From assembly GCA_008360975.2 (NCBI GenBank), contig CM039179.1:50412359-50476358 (forward strand): a DNA stretch of 64,000 nucleotides, in the 5' to 3' direction. The position numbers and the translations under genes are program-made. Each line of letters opens with the position of its first letter. The stretch's first letter is position 1. Under the pieces are notes generated by a model that worked only from the letters and a program-made list of their open reading frames with translations, was not told the DNA's origin and made no database searches. The stretch comes from Lichenostomus cassidix (Eukaryota > Chordata > Aves > Passeriformes > Meliphagidae). Shown here in pieces: positions 51,224 through 64,000 of this stretch.

Positions 51224-52904
51224 CCTTGTGCTCTTTATGCTCTATTACTTTACAAATCATTCCGTGAGCTGATTCCATGTTTCAGTGTGTTCATCTGATC
51301 ATAGATAACAACATACCCGCATGACTCTTTTTCACTAGCTTTCTGAAGCTAGCTCAGGTCTCTTGCTCAGGTAATTTGCTGGTTAGAGATGTTCCTTCGG
51401 AGTTCCTTCAGAAACTGCTGAAATTAAAGAAGAAATTACAAGTAGGACATTGGATGTTCTGCATTCATGAAAAGGAGTGAGACTCGTTTGTGTATGAACA
51501 AGCAGTCAGGAAAGACAGGTTGAGGCACCTCATACTTTTACTGCCAGAAGGAAGATAAATATATGTAGAAAATAAATAACTGGCCTGTCTCTATAACACA
51601 GTTTTAGGATTTCTGCTTTAGGTTCTATAATAATTTGTACTTAAATATTTCAGAAGAGTAATCGAACTTTTCCCAGATTTAAAGTAATTGGGATTCCTCA
51701 CATAGCAGTCTAAGTTTGCTTAGTCTCTGCGTTCTGTTATGTTGGGGTTTTTTTGTTCTTTTTTTTACTTCCAGATTTGCTTGCTACATGCTTATCAGCT
51801 GCTTACATTATTGAAATTTTGTTTCCTGGGTAGGTACTTTCAGATCTTCACTTCTTCTCTTTGATAAGTTAAATAGCTTGAGCTCATTAAATCTTTCACA
51901 GTCTTTTTTTTTTTTTTCCCTTTGCAGTTCTTTTTTTCTTTCAGATGCTCATCATGAATAACATTTATTTTGCCCTTGTTTATGCTTGCACAGCCTAGTT
52001 TTTTTTTTTGGTAAATGATGATGGTGTTTAGTGGGACTGTAGAGATGTAATGAAGATTAAATTTTCAGTGGAGCAAAGAGAACTTTAATAATACTATTGC
52101 TGCAGGAACAGGGGTGGGACTCCTCAGAATAAGCAAAATGGTGTTAGTTTTGCTGGGTTAACAGCAGTAAAGACTGGCAAAAACTGATCTGCAACATGAG
52201 AAAGCATTTCCCTTAATTCTCTCTGAAAGCAGGTCTGTTGAGTAAGAAGATGATATTTTTCAAGTTATTTCTTGGAATGAAATTGTTATTTAAGAATTGG
52301 TATTTGTTAAGCTATGGTGCTCTTAAAATGTTTTGTACTATGTGTACTATGTGACTTTTCTGCCGAAAAGTGAGGGTCCAATGACATGAGTACTTATAAG
52401 AGTGACACTTTTAGTGAAAATCTCTTTAGAGTATTTTGAGTAGTTCCTGTTTCCAGAGTCAAAAAGGAAGTGATTTGAGATAGGGACATGAAGTACAGAC
52501 AATACCAGACTTTTCAGGTCTGATCCTTTAACTGTAATACACTCACACTCTAAGGTACAGTGTCTTACTACTTTCCAGGATCAAACAGCATTGAAGGACT
52601 AGTGTTCAAAAGGAAAAAGAAAAAAGAGGGAGCTTTTAATCTTTAGTCTGCTAGCAAATAGGTCTATTAAGTGTTAAACAGTGTGAGATAAAATATATGA
52701 TTAAGGACTCTTGACTACAGCTAGAGTAACCCAACAATTAATTGAGATCGTTGAATCAAGCCCAAAGAATAGTCCAGTAATAGAACATTTTCAGAAATTA
52801 ATGGGGAAAAAAGGTAAGAAAGCATCTGACCAATGCATGGCATTCTCAAATGAAAAACCAGATGCAGTCTGTAAGCAAATTGCAGGAAAGAGCAGAGTTT
52901 GGCT

Positions 52905-53025
52905 AAGCAGTATCTGGATGCAATGCTGTGCCATGTGCTCTAGGTTGACCCTGCTTAAGTAGGCAGGTTGGACCAGATGACCCACTGTGGTCTCTTCCAG
53001 CCTGACCAATTCTGTGATTGTGTAG
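52905..53025 (+). mobile_element. CR1 LINE 3'-terminal fragment
   Basis: The sequence CATGTGCTCTAGGTTGACCC, then GGTTGGACCAGATGACCCAC, TCTCTTCCAGCCTGACC and TTCTGTGATTGTGTAG follows the CR1 3' end in order, ending in the ATTCTGTG-type octamer repeat. Sense on +. It belongs to a different CR1 variant from the fragment at 5435. It is 5'-truncated, and the left boundary is approximate. Confidence 0.9.
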
Positions 53026-53196
53026 TATATTTATGCCATTCAGATATGTTTATGATAGTTATCTTAAAAGATATTGAGATTATATTTGTTAATATTTTAA
53101 ACTTTTATAGTGAATTATAGAATTAGAATTTCTTATTAAATTTCTGTTTTGTTTATTTAGCGTCTTAGTGGTATTTATTATTTTTCTGAGATGTTG

Positions 53197-53460
53197 GCTT
53201 TTATTAAAGACACTGAAAGTAAGGCCTCTGACACTGCTCCTCGCAACTTTCTCTTGGAAAAGCTGGCAGCCCATGGCACGGACAGGTGCACTCTTTGCTG
53301 TGATAAGAACTGGCTGGATGGCCAGGCCTGGAAAGCTGTGGTGAGTGGTGGTACATCCAGCTGGCATCTGGCCACCAGTGGTGCTCCCCAGGGCTCAGTG
53401 TTGGATCCAGTCCTGTTTAATACCGATGATTTGAGAGAGGGGATCGAGTGCTGACCCATT
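53197..53460 (+). pseudogene. CR1 LINE ORF2 fragment (reverse transcriptase, broken)
   Basis: An 87-codon open stretch matches the CR1 ORF2 reverse transcriptase: [37 protein letters not shown] and a terminal REGIEC segment, all landmarks of the palm region. The usual residues between LFN and the DL motif are missing through an in-frame deletion of about 9 bp. The copy stops before the catalytic ADD motif. It has no start, no endonuclease domain and no 3' UTR, so it is dead. It lies downstream of the CR1 tail at 52905-53025 in the same orientation, so the two are separate insertions or a rearranged one. An internal-only fragment is unusual for CR1, whose copies normally keep the 3' end. Confidence 0.88.
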
Positions 53461-56400
53461 CTGGAATAAATAGCTCACTTTGCTTAGTATTTGCCCATCA
53501 GTACCTTGCATTCCACCACCATATTTCTTTCTGATAGCATATCTGGCAATGAACAGCAGCAAACGTTGCAGGAAGCTGATGCTCTTGGCCCAGGAAGCTG
53601 TTTCAGCTTATGTAGTGCAGGTTTTATGCCCAGCAAAACGTAATTGTTACTGATTCACTCACTGCATTTCCTACCCGAGTTAATAGTTACTGGAGGCAGT
53701 TGTGCACTTGGGAGGAATGCCCTGTTGAGGTTCTCAGTGTGTTTTACAGAAGAGCTGTAGTTCAGGTTCAGACTTGAAATGGGCACATTTATTTGAATGA
53801 AAACAGTCTGAATAGGGTCACAGAAAAGGGGTTGCAGATTATGCTATATGCTTTTTTCTGCAAGTGAAAGCTTTGTTTTGAAGGCGAGATTCTTGAAATC
53901 CAACTATTTGGGCTAGCTTTACAGTCTATCTGACATGCAATTTCAAGAAAAATAAGAAGAATCAGGAAAAAACTTTTGTTTTTTCATGGTCTTGTAATTT
54001 TTTGAAGAGCCAGTTCTACAAAGATAGTGAGAGAAGTGAGTCACATGCAGGATAAGTCCACTTTCCTTATCCATAAAGACATGAACATTTGTGGTCCTTT
54101 TGAAATGTAGGCTTTTGTATTTCATGCTTAGAGCATCACTAGAAGAATGTGCATTTGGGGAGCAGGAATTAGTGATAGCAGCCATGAAAAAATTAGCCAC
54201 TAATAGGGTATGTTTTCACAGCACAAGGTAAGCGTGACTGCAGCAGGAGCCAGTAACTTTGCCAGCATTTGTAACAGGAGCAGGGGAGGTCTGGCAGTGT
54301 GGTCTAGCAGCTTGAGTATTGTCCCTTTAAAAGCCTGTACCAAGCATTACAGTTGCCAATTCCTGATGAAGGCAGTGCAGCAGTGTCTTCACTAATATTC
54401 TCACCTATGTGAGCTAAATTAAAAGTGAGATGAATGCTCTGATATAACCACATTTTCATTTTATGTAGATCAAGACAGGCTGCAACACATTTCTGCTAGA
54501 CAAGGTTAAGAACTCTCCACTGTCCCTGAACAACAGTGTTCTAATTAAACAGGAATATGGTAAGCAGGTTGTTTCCCTACTCAGACCAGATGAAAATTAA
54601 ACTTTTTTTTTCCCTCTTTGGAAGGACTAGTTTTCAGTCGGACCAATTATTCAAAGTGTCTTGCTACATGGCATAAATTCTAGTGCCTGTGTGGAGGAAG
54701 GGGTGGCAGTACTTGTCTTGGGACAGGAGGACAGCAACTCTGTAAATTGGTGGCCTCAATGCAGACAAACTTAAGCTGTTGTAGAAGCACATACTTAGAT
54801 TTGAACAGTTTTAGGTAGCTATATTCCTGTGATGGTGTGTTTTTGGCTTTTTTTTGATGGTAAAGGAAACCTGAACAAATTTAGAACACCAGTCCTGAAC
54901 ATTGTCTCTTAGGTCTAATGAATGTTTAACAATTTTTTGCTATTCAGATTTAGAAATCAGGGTAAGGTAACTGGTAATGAACATTGAAACACCATGGGAA
55001 AATATTAGTTGTTGAAAATCAACTAGACTATGCTTATGAGATTCCAGTTCTGAGAAAACTGTGTTTTAAGGATGGAAAGGTAGGGTGGACAATTGGCATT
55101 TATTCACCAGAGCTGGGATTTTGTAGTATTATGGGTAAATAAAGATGGGTTGTGATTTAGAAAAGAAAAATCACCAGCAATGCTGATCAATTATTTCCCA
55201 TTTGATTCATGGCAAAGTTTCAACCTAACTTACCAACATATTGAGATGCAGCAGGATCATGTGATGGAGGAAACTGCCTCAAGACATGAGAAATGTATTA
55301 AAGGTCCTACAAAGTCAGAGGAGGAATCAAGATTTGAGAATGCCAGTTATGAAGCACATCTGAGGTTGGTGTCCCAGGAGTACTTCAATTTTGTAACTCC
55401 CATTTAAGACAATCTTTGATTTTTAAAGCAGCCTTTGCATACCCCTTACAGGGAATCAGGCCAGGAGAAGATGCTGATCATGACCAATATTTCTTATAAT
55501 GTTTTTTTCCTCCTTTAGCTGTTATTAGCTTAGAATGGAGCTGTTAGAAGATAATTTTTCATACAGTACATTCCCTTATTCTGTCATTGGTTGGAGCAAC
55601 AGCTGAGAAGCTAGCTGAACTGTGTGTTCATAAGGGGAAGATGATACTGGTGCTTCAGTGATTTCCACGCTCAGAAAACCTCTGAGTCATGTCTTTCATC
55701 ACATATATGAATTCTGTAGTCTCTGTCTGTGCACAGGGGCCACCAGCCTCCTGGACAGGACGGAGCTAGTTGTTGATGCCTGATGTGCTGGACAGAAGTG
55801 GGAGGCTCTTGGTGTCCCAAGTATGCCAGCTTTTTTTGGGTTCAGCAGGACCACCAGTCTCTGCAGCTTGGGAAACTTCAGCACTGTCCTCTCTTAGCAT
55901 GTAATTTTCCTCTCTTTAGTCTGTTAGTTTTTGGTAGTTATTTCTCCATCCATATGTATGGATTTTTTAAAATTGTATTTATTTTTTTAGGAAAAAAATG
56001 GGCCATTGTTGGCCTATTTTCATATTTTCATTTTTTTGTCCAGTCAGTTGTGTTCTCCACGTCAGGAATTAAGTTTTTTCAAATGTAGTTTTTAGATGTG
56101 AACTAAGACAGTGGCTCCATGTTTCTGTTCACCTGGCAGCTATATTAAGTGGTTCCCTTTCCTATTCCTACCAGTGATTCTTCCTGTGCTTTAATGGTCT
56201 AAACTTCTGCAGTGAAATAATTGTATTTAAGAGGAAAACACAACAACTGAACTAACATGATTTGTAGCAAGGGACAAGAACCTTTAGATGAGAAAACTGG
56301 AGGTAAAGAGAAGGAATGATGGGGAAATATATGGAAAACCTCTTGTAGTTGAACTATTAGTGACAGAATAATGACATGTAACAAGAGCTTAAATGTTTAA

Positions 56401-59400
56401 AATATCACAGAAGGTGTGCAGAACAGATTTTTACAGCATGCTTTCTTATTCTTCACCTTCAGAGTAATAACAAATTTGTGATTATCATTATGGGGTGGTT
56501 GTCACGTGTAATATCTCAAAATCTTAACAGCTTCTAATATTTCAAACTTCTGTGATAATGATGGAGAAAGCATTAAATATGCTGTATGCAATGAATATAA
56601 TATTTTATGTAAAGTCCTATGGAGTTTTTTTTTTCTTCACTTCATCTAACTGTTGTATGACATATACATGACCATTCATTTTGAAAATGTGGGTATATTT
56701 GTCCAAATAAATACATTATTTTAAGAGCACAGATAAATAAAATAAAAATTTACTAAGGTTGTTACAGGATACAGTAAAAATGCAGGATTAAGGATGTGAA
56801 GGAATAAGGTTTTGTAGGTTGACAAGGGGAGATCTTCCAGTCACTCATTTCAGACCAACAAGGTAAGAGACTTGTACATGGACAAGTTACTTTCAAGTAA
56901 GCTAACATATCATTTTAATGCTCTAGCTACTCCAAATTAACTTGCTGTTTGGAATTGTAGGACATGATTCAATTGCATAAACACAGGCATCTAGATGCAT
57001 TTGAAAGGCCCTAGGGTATCTTATCTGTTTTACAGCTGCTGTTCAGAGGAGTGCAAGTCTTTCCCAGGTCCTTTGTCAAGTCTGCCAGCTCGTCTGCATG
57101 TCTTGGATACTTCAGGGCATTGCAGATGGCACGAGACTCCTATATTCAGTCAGTCAATCAAACTCATCAGGAAGAATTCAACTCAGGGTTTAGTCAATGG
57201 TAGATTACTTGATGCAGTCAAAGGAAGACACATTATTTTAAGGCAGACACCTACATTTGCTCCACTGAATAGCTTTCTAGCCTTCTTTGACTAGATCTTC
57301 TTTGACGATAATAGGAGCTTAGACAACCACTTTCTAGGTACCTAATTTTAGACACTCCTCCTTTACATGCAGTAGGTAAGAAGCAGCATAATATATTTTT
57401 AAAGCAGCATGATTGAGACTGAATTTCAGTCCATTAGCCTCAAATATGAAAAGTTTTTTTAATGTGAGCTACACCTCCTTTATAGTCAAATGGAGAGGGA
57501 TGGGTACCTCCAGAAAAACTATTCATTTTCATCAGAGGATATGGTAAGGTAGACAAGATGAATTACTTTCTAGAGCTGCCACTCTTTATTCCTTTAACTA
57601 TTGAAGGAGTCTTGATCACGAGTTTAGACTTGGACAGCTTTTAGATGTCTCAAGTTAGGGGCAAATAATTCTACTTTAAATTGATCTTAATCTAATTGCC
57701 TAAAGATCAGCATCTAGTGCTACTTGAGGTGCTTCTCTGCCTAAGAGTGCCCAGTGTGAGACACCTGCAAAGGCAGACCCAGTGAGAGACTTTCAGGAGC
57801 TCTGTTTCTTCTTAGGAGCCATCACAGGAGCCCATGGAGACTAAAATAGCTTTATATGCCTATTCAGGCAACTGAATCCCTCCTTGCATGTCTGTATGCA
57901 GATTTTGTCCAATGAAATGTGCCGTAAAATGCATGTTTTTTATTTTTCTTTTTAATGACTTCCCTGAATAAGCATAGCCACTTCTATTTTCTTCTGGTTT
58001 GAAATACAGTTTTATCTTCATCACTCCATTAGTTGATATGCTTACAAAGTACTGTGGTCATTCCTCCATCATTGAAATTGCTAGTCATAAGTAGACTGAA
58101 GCATAGCATCTACATAACAGCATGCAGCCACAGTCTGAGATGTAAAGGATAATATATACAGAACTTGTCTATTTGTTAATGCAGAGGATAGGAAATTTTG
58201 GATGAGTACACTATAATTTACCAATTTGCGTTGGGCCAGACTGTTGGGATTTACATTTAGGCTTTAGGGACAAGTGCAGTTATACAAAAGTATACCTGCA
58301 GGGTAATCTGAGAGAGTGATTAATCCAATAGACTTAAATAGATATATATATTTATTACTGTTTTTCATATTAATGAGCAAGAGAAGATTTTATGTTAAAA
58401 AAAAATATATTAACAGCCAAAAGGATGAAAAGTGCTTAAGAGAAACTATTCCTGGCTTTCCTGTTTTGTTATTTGATTGTCCTTTGAAGGTGGGATTCGT
58501 TGGTTCATGACTGCAGATTGGGAAGGCTTTTTGTGATTTACAGAACAAATGAAGGAGTGCATAACCTCTCCACTCCCCCAGGACATACTGCAATACAAAA
58601 GCTCTATAAGGACCTGGTTAGAAAACCTAATAACTGGACAGTCCATTATAAAAGGGTTTTTTATATTAGCAACTTGTGTTGACTTTTCATTTTGCAATCC
58701 TAGGAATATGTACTTTGTTTCTAATGGTGTTCTCTGCATCCATTGGATAACTTACTTGTTAACCCCTCTTTTATCCAGCAGCCCTTGTTGGCTCAGCACT
58801 GGTTTTTAGAGTTCACTTCTGAAAGTGCTTTTTTACCAAAAGGAGTAGTACTTAGAAACATGCAGTAAGAATGTATTGCTTAGAACAAACTGAAGTAATG
58901 ATTGAGAAATGCATGGACTGCCAAATGAACTTTATCCTAGGGGATTTTTCTCAATTTTAATTGATTTTTTTTTTTTCCCCGAGAATTTGTTCATCTTATT
59001 AAGCAAGTCCTTAGAGGAGTGAAACAGTAGGTTACCTCCTTGAGAGCAAAGGACAACCTGACTTTTTGCTACAATTATCAATTTGTCCTTATCTTCATGA
59101 AGTGGAATACTTTTTTATCCTTCTGAAATATCTTACAGTGATGAATAAAACAATAAAGAATAGCTGGTGTTAACTCCAGCATGAGCCTATTTAATTTTTA
59201 AGTATCAAGTGCAATATTGTGAAGACTGCATGTAATTTTATTTTCCTAAACCAGATATTTGGCAGGTGAAGAAACTGTCAAGCACATCTGGTTGAAATGC
59301 TTTATTTTGTTGTATTCACTAGAATATTGAACAGTTACATTTCAGTAAAAAAATTGTTATATGTTTAGCTAGAGTCTATTATATGAAGAAAGTTGTGGAA

Positions 59401-62400
59401 GTTTTGTGCTTAATCCAATTACCTGTTGTATTTACTCATAGCTATCTAATATTGTTTCAAGTGATAGTTACCTGATTCCTACTTCCATTGAAAGTTGTTA
59501 TGAAATGCCCCTGGCTTGCATAGGGAAAGGGAGGATCCAGTAGGTATGTGGAGCAGCTGAGCATTTGCTTTAAAAGACAAATCTTGAGACATTCAGATCA
59601 GTGCAAATTTTGCTATTAATGAGTCAAGTTCTAATTATGACCAAATTGAAGCTTTTGTTACGCAGTCAGTCAAACTGGGGGAGGCAGCATCTGTAACTCT
59701 CTATGCACTATCCAAAGCAGGGATGACATGTAATCCATGCTGTACAGGGTGGGAGTTGGGACAATTTACTGAATTCCTGGCATAGCACGGGCATTTGGGG
59801 GGAAAGGGTGGCTGTTATCATCATGAACTTTCACTTGAGGTTGTACAAGGATGTCTTTGCCCAGGAATCACAGCAAAGTCACTGTTTGGCTCTAATTAAC
59901 TTACCTTTAATGATTAATTTTTGAATGTCTAAATCAAATTAATATTAACTTACTTTAGGTGAAGCATAAAATTATACACTTTTATTGATGTTTATTTTCA
60001 AAATGCTGTGGTTTAAAATGTGTGAGGAAGAAACACCATATCAAGTTAGGTTTTTTTTTAAATTACATTGCTAAAAATATTTGTAGATAGTAAAATTAGC
60101 CATGCTTTCCATTAGACTAAATTAGATAAGTGTATCTCAGAGCAAGCATGCTGAGAGTGGGGAAAGTTCAAAAATATTTTCTCAATGTGCATTTATTTAA
60201 TCAACAAGAAAGTTGTGTATTTATTTCAGTATCTACCAATTTGCTTTATATTCTCTACTGCACTTTTTGTATACTATCTGGTTCTTTCTGCTTCTCTCCT
60301 CTTCTTTTGCTGCTTAAAAATATTCTATAGATGTTTCTCAAAACTTGCATTGAATTCATATATGAAATATTTTCATCAGGGAATATTCCACATATTTTGT
60401 TCCTGAAGTGCAAATACATTAGTGACAAAAAGACTACAGCATGATATATAGTAAATAGAAGTGTGTTAAATTTAGAAGAAACCGTGTTATTTCTGTCATT
60501 AAGAGATCCACTTCAGTATTTTTCTGTTTAGTTGTCCTTTCTGAGTTAGTCATCAGACTAAAGAGAAATTCTCTAGAATCATTCTTAGAATGGCCCCTTT
60601 TTTCTGTCTAAACACCAAACACGGAAATGCTTTCAACAAGAAAAAGAAAAAAACCCACAATAAACAACAACCCACAAGAAGTGCGTGCAGAGATAATACG
60701 TAGCCTGAAAAATACTTATGTGCTGACAGCTATCCAGCAGTGTTGTCACAGCAGGAAGACATCAGTTGAAGAAACAGATAGCGACCTCCAAAAAAAAAAA
60801 AAAAGTCTGGTCAGCAGTGTGGACAGGGTTTCACAAGATTATAAATCACCCCAGGGTCGCTGTGTTCCCACCATAAAGAGAACATGGTCGTTTTATTGTA
60901 ATCTAATAAGTGATGGGAGCAAAGGACAGCTCCAGTGTGTGTGTTTGAAGAAAAAAAATCTTGATTACAGTTTCAAAACTATACAGTTTCCCTTGCCATT
61001 GAAGTGCAGATTATGGGGGTTAAGGCCATTTTAGGATTGGATTACCTTTTTATAGCTGTATGTTATTCCCTTGTTCATGAATCAGAAAGTACTTAAATTA
61101 AACTGAACATTTGGGAGTAATACTAATAGGGAGTGTGGTAGTAGAAAATTAATCACTATTTAGTGTTAGATGGCTAGCCAAGTAAGTCTTTGTTTTCAAG
61201 GCTTTTTTCACTGAATAAAATACCCCCCTTAATGAACTGAAGAGAATTTATATCTGGTTATTTCCTTTATTTTTCAAAAACTTAGTTGTTGTGGTGACTC
61301 ATGTGCAAAAGCAAGTTGATATGAATGTATTTTTAATGTCAGATTTAATCACCTTCTTCACACTTTCATTTTAGAATTTATTCTGTATTTGGTAAAATTA
61401 GCCAGAGGAAATTTTTGTTATTTGTCTTGCTTCTTGGGGTTACACATTTGATACATCTGAACATGTTGGTAGTAGCCTTGATGTGCACAAAGAAAAGTGA
61501 GAAATGGGATTTTTCTTCTTACCTTTCTGACTTTTTACACCTTAGCCCCCCAGTTCTTTTCCTATTATTTGATTAGCTCTTCTGTCACCATTAATTCTTT
61601 TTCTCCATAAGCTTCTGAGATGCTTGAAGCTACCTTGTGAGGCGAGTGGCTTCAGAAATGCAGAGGTAGGGAGCTGAGCAGCAGGGCTTGGGATGGCTGA
61701 AGAGGAAAATGAGTGCAAGAAGCCAGTGCAATGCTCCAGTGCTTCCCTGAGTTCAGGTTCACATGTCTGCTTGCTTCCTCAGTTCGCTGCAGCCATGAGC
61801 TAGTGACCCACTTTGGTGCCTACTGCCTGAACGTGGTTCTGTCAGACAGCTTCTGTCCTTCTGCACTAAGGACAAGCAGCTGAGAGAAAACAAATACAGC
61901 AGAGAAGCCAGACAGGCCCTCGGATGCTCTCCACATCTCCCTTCTCAGACTGAGTGCTACTGCTCTTAGCTCCTCTTGATGGCCATACTTTGTAAACCAA
62001 AACGCTAGCAGACTTTTCTTGGCAATTGCTTTCCTTGGTATGCCTTTTATTTACATAACATGACTGACACCAACTTTATTTCTGCTTACTTCTTGTATCT
62101 ACAGGTAAGATTGAGAAAAGAATGGTTGTAGTGCTTTAAGATTGTAAAGGAAGAGGGTTTCCTCTGCAGTCTTCTCAAGCTCCACATTTTTTGTCATTGC
62201 ATTTAATTCCACTTGCCCTGGATACTGGTTATCCAGAGCTTTTAAGACAATTAAAACCAGAAGACTCAGGCCTTTTTTTTTAAAAAAAAAAAATAATCCC
62301 ATAACTCATAGGCCAACTTCTGGGGCAAAAAATAGGAAAAAATGTTTCAAATACATTTTCTTTTTTTTCTGACATTTTGGAAAAAAAATTGTTATGGCAT

Positions 62401-64000
62401 AACATCACCTGAAAGTTTTTCTTATTTTTTTTCTCCTTATGCCTTTGTATTTCAGAGTTAATGTTAATTGCTAGGAAGTTCCATATGACAAAAATTACCG
62501 AGATGTGAATTTATTAGTGGTATGTTAATTTCCAATTTTTATTTCCCTCCTTCTGTGTGTTGGGATGCATCACAGTAACTCCTGAGATGCGTTCTGGCAG
62601 ATTTGGGTAATTTACTAAAATCTGTCATCCAGGAGGCAGGTCATCTGGTATCATGAGGAGTCCTGGAGTATAGGGGGCTGCTTACATCACAATCTCGCAT
62701 TTCAAATTTCCAAACTTAAGCGGATGGAAAGGTGTTTGATTGTTTGTCTTATTACAGTTTACAATTGTAATGCTGTTCTTCGAATGTGTTCAGTGTGGTA
62801 GCTTTTCCAAAGGCCCAGCAGTATGTTAAGTGCCTTCTTCTTCAGAAACCTCACCCAATCATGCAATGGTTCCTGGCTTCTTTCTCAAACAAAAGAGCTT
62901 AAAATTAGCTTTCCTTGGATATTGGATGCTGATGAATATGATGGCTTGCACTTAGACTCATAAAGCAAACCTCTGGTCTACTCCAGCTCACTTGTCTATG
63001 CTTGGTCCCATGTTATTCCATGATTCTCACTCTCTTCAGCTGTTAATATAGGCATCCTGTATCTAATAGGACTGACAGCATCTCCTACTGCTGCTATCAG
63101 TGTCATTCCTTTAATTGAAAATGGAGCATGATTGATGTCTCTGCAGGTTCTGCTTCCCCTTGGACAGAAAGCTTTCCCTGCTTGACTTTCCCAGCACATT
63201 TTTGGTAAAGAGAATAACATCACCACAGTAATTACCACACCAAATCCAATGTGGTGCACAGGGTATCTGAAGTTCCCATCTTATCATATTAAGACACACA
63301 AAACTCTTACCAATGATGCAAAAAATGGTGCAAAAGAATAAAAATGGAAAATGTGGTTGTAGCTCTAACTTAACTTCTGCTCTATATAGCTATTGAATTA
63401 TATAAGATCCTCCAAAGTATCAGGTGAGTTCAATTTTTGTTTTTTTCAGGTAAGGGATTTTCAAGGTTTTTTTTCCCATTTCGATAGCTAAATTAAAAAA
63501 AAAAAAAAGTGGAGTGTTTTGGATAATTGAGTTGGTCAGACACACTGTAGTTAACCAAAAGCAGGATGTTGCATAAAAATGACCACAGGATTCATGAGAT
63601 CTTGTACTGGGGAGAAACATCTTCCTGTCTGGCTTTAGATAACAACAGTGCTAGTTCCCACATAAGTCAAGCTATGCTTGTTATGTTTAGGAGAAAGGAA
63701 ATGAACAAGTGTTTGTGCATACAATGTTTTACTACTTGCAAAATTACTCCTACTTTCAGAATAAACTACAGAGTGCAAATGCCAGGGTGATTTTTTTGTT
63801 GCTGTTGTTGAAGACATAGGGTAGATTGGTTAAGGTAGAGAAACAAATGTAGTTGCTTTGATTTATCACTTGTGACATTAGCATGTACTATACTGTTCTC
63901 CTGGAAACAAAATGGTTGCACCTGAGGACAGTGATATAAACACTACTTTGATTATTTGAAACAAACCATTAGGCTTTGATGAAAGAACCATTACTTTAGT
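53461..64000 (+). other. DACH1 intron 1, distal part of the window
   Basis: No coding exon recognised. The stretch is AT-rich with short homopolymer runs. A 135-codon frame at 60627-61034 is the longest outside GC-rich DNA, but it is Lys-rich, unmatched and lacks splice context. AGGTAAG donor-like strings occur at 54226, 56861, 57374 and 62103; the last is in a convincing acceptor context. A moderately GC-rich stretch at 61,620-61,990 remains unexplained. Confidence 0.55.
62064..62110 (+). promoter_or_regulatory. Candidate recursive splice site in DACH1 intron 1
   Basis: A branch-point consensus CTGAC at 62064-62068 is followed by a pyrimidine-rich tract free of any AG, then ACAG at 62101-62104 joined directly to GTAAGA at 62105-62110. 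An acceptor fused to a donor with no exon between is the defining layout of a recursive (ratcheting) splice site, a class described in very long vertebrate introns. The branch A (62067) lies 37 nt from the AG. Function is not shown. Confidence 0.35.

Noticed and set aside
53191..53454. An 87-codon gene
   Set aside because: It is an internal fragment of CR1 ORF2, not a host gene.
60627..61034. 135-codon + frame
   Set aside because: Lys-rich through A-runs, no family match, and no acceptor or donor placed to make it an exon.
27503..64000. A second DACH1 coding exon in the window
   Set aside because: No segment encodes the expected basic RPGRPPKR-type stretch or Ala-rich region with splice sites; exon 2 presumably lies beyond the right edge.
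1..64000. CRISPR arrays, tRNA or rRNA genes, operons
   Set aside because: None seen; the direct repeats present are simple microsatellites or single tandem duplications, and no cloverleaf-type sequence was recognised by eye.

Overview
This window is vertebrate nuclear DNA and almost certainly avian. It is AT-rich and gene-poor, with large non-coding stretches. It carries three degenerate CR1 LINE fragments, the dominant interspersed repeat of birds, and otherwise shows little interspersed repeat. No bacterial, plasmid or phage organisation is present: there are no operons, no ribosome binding sites and no CRISPR array.

Only one protein-coding segment can be supported: coding exon 1 of DACH1 (dachshund family transcription factor 1) on the + strand at 26775-27502. 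It ends at a consensus splice donor at 27503. The exon encodes a low-complexity Thr/Ser/Ala/Gly-rich N-terminus, then essentially the whole Ski/Sno/Dac (DACHbox-N) DNA-binding domain. The rest of the gene lies beyond the right edge.

Layout: 1 to about 19,080 is intergenic, matching the large desert known upstream of DACH genes, with purine-tract microsatellites and one CR1 tail. From 19,080 to 22,100 two isolated CpG-rich patches suggest distal promoters or regulatory elements 5-8 kb upstream of the gene. From 25,300 to 28,860 lies the DACH1 CpG-island complex: an upstream island with a perfect NRF1 palindrome, a pyrimidine-rich 5' UTR with two upstream ORFs, the coding exon, and 1.4 kb of GC-rich intron. 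From 27,503 to 64,000 is the 5' part of a long phase-2 first intron. It holds a strong G-quadruplex motif, several inverted repeats, candidate POU/homeodomain-type enhancer blocks, two more CR1 fragments, and a sequence at 62,104|62,105 that matches a vertebrate recursive splice site.

Most open reading frames here are artefacts of GC-rich, stop-poor sequence or of purine repeats. I found no new enzymatic or defence system. The observations most worth checking are the start-stop uORF that shares bases with the DACH1 Kozak context, the recursive-splice-like site, the NRF1-bearing upstream island, and the candidate enhancers in the intron.
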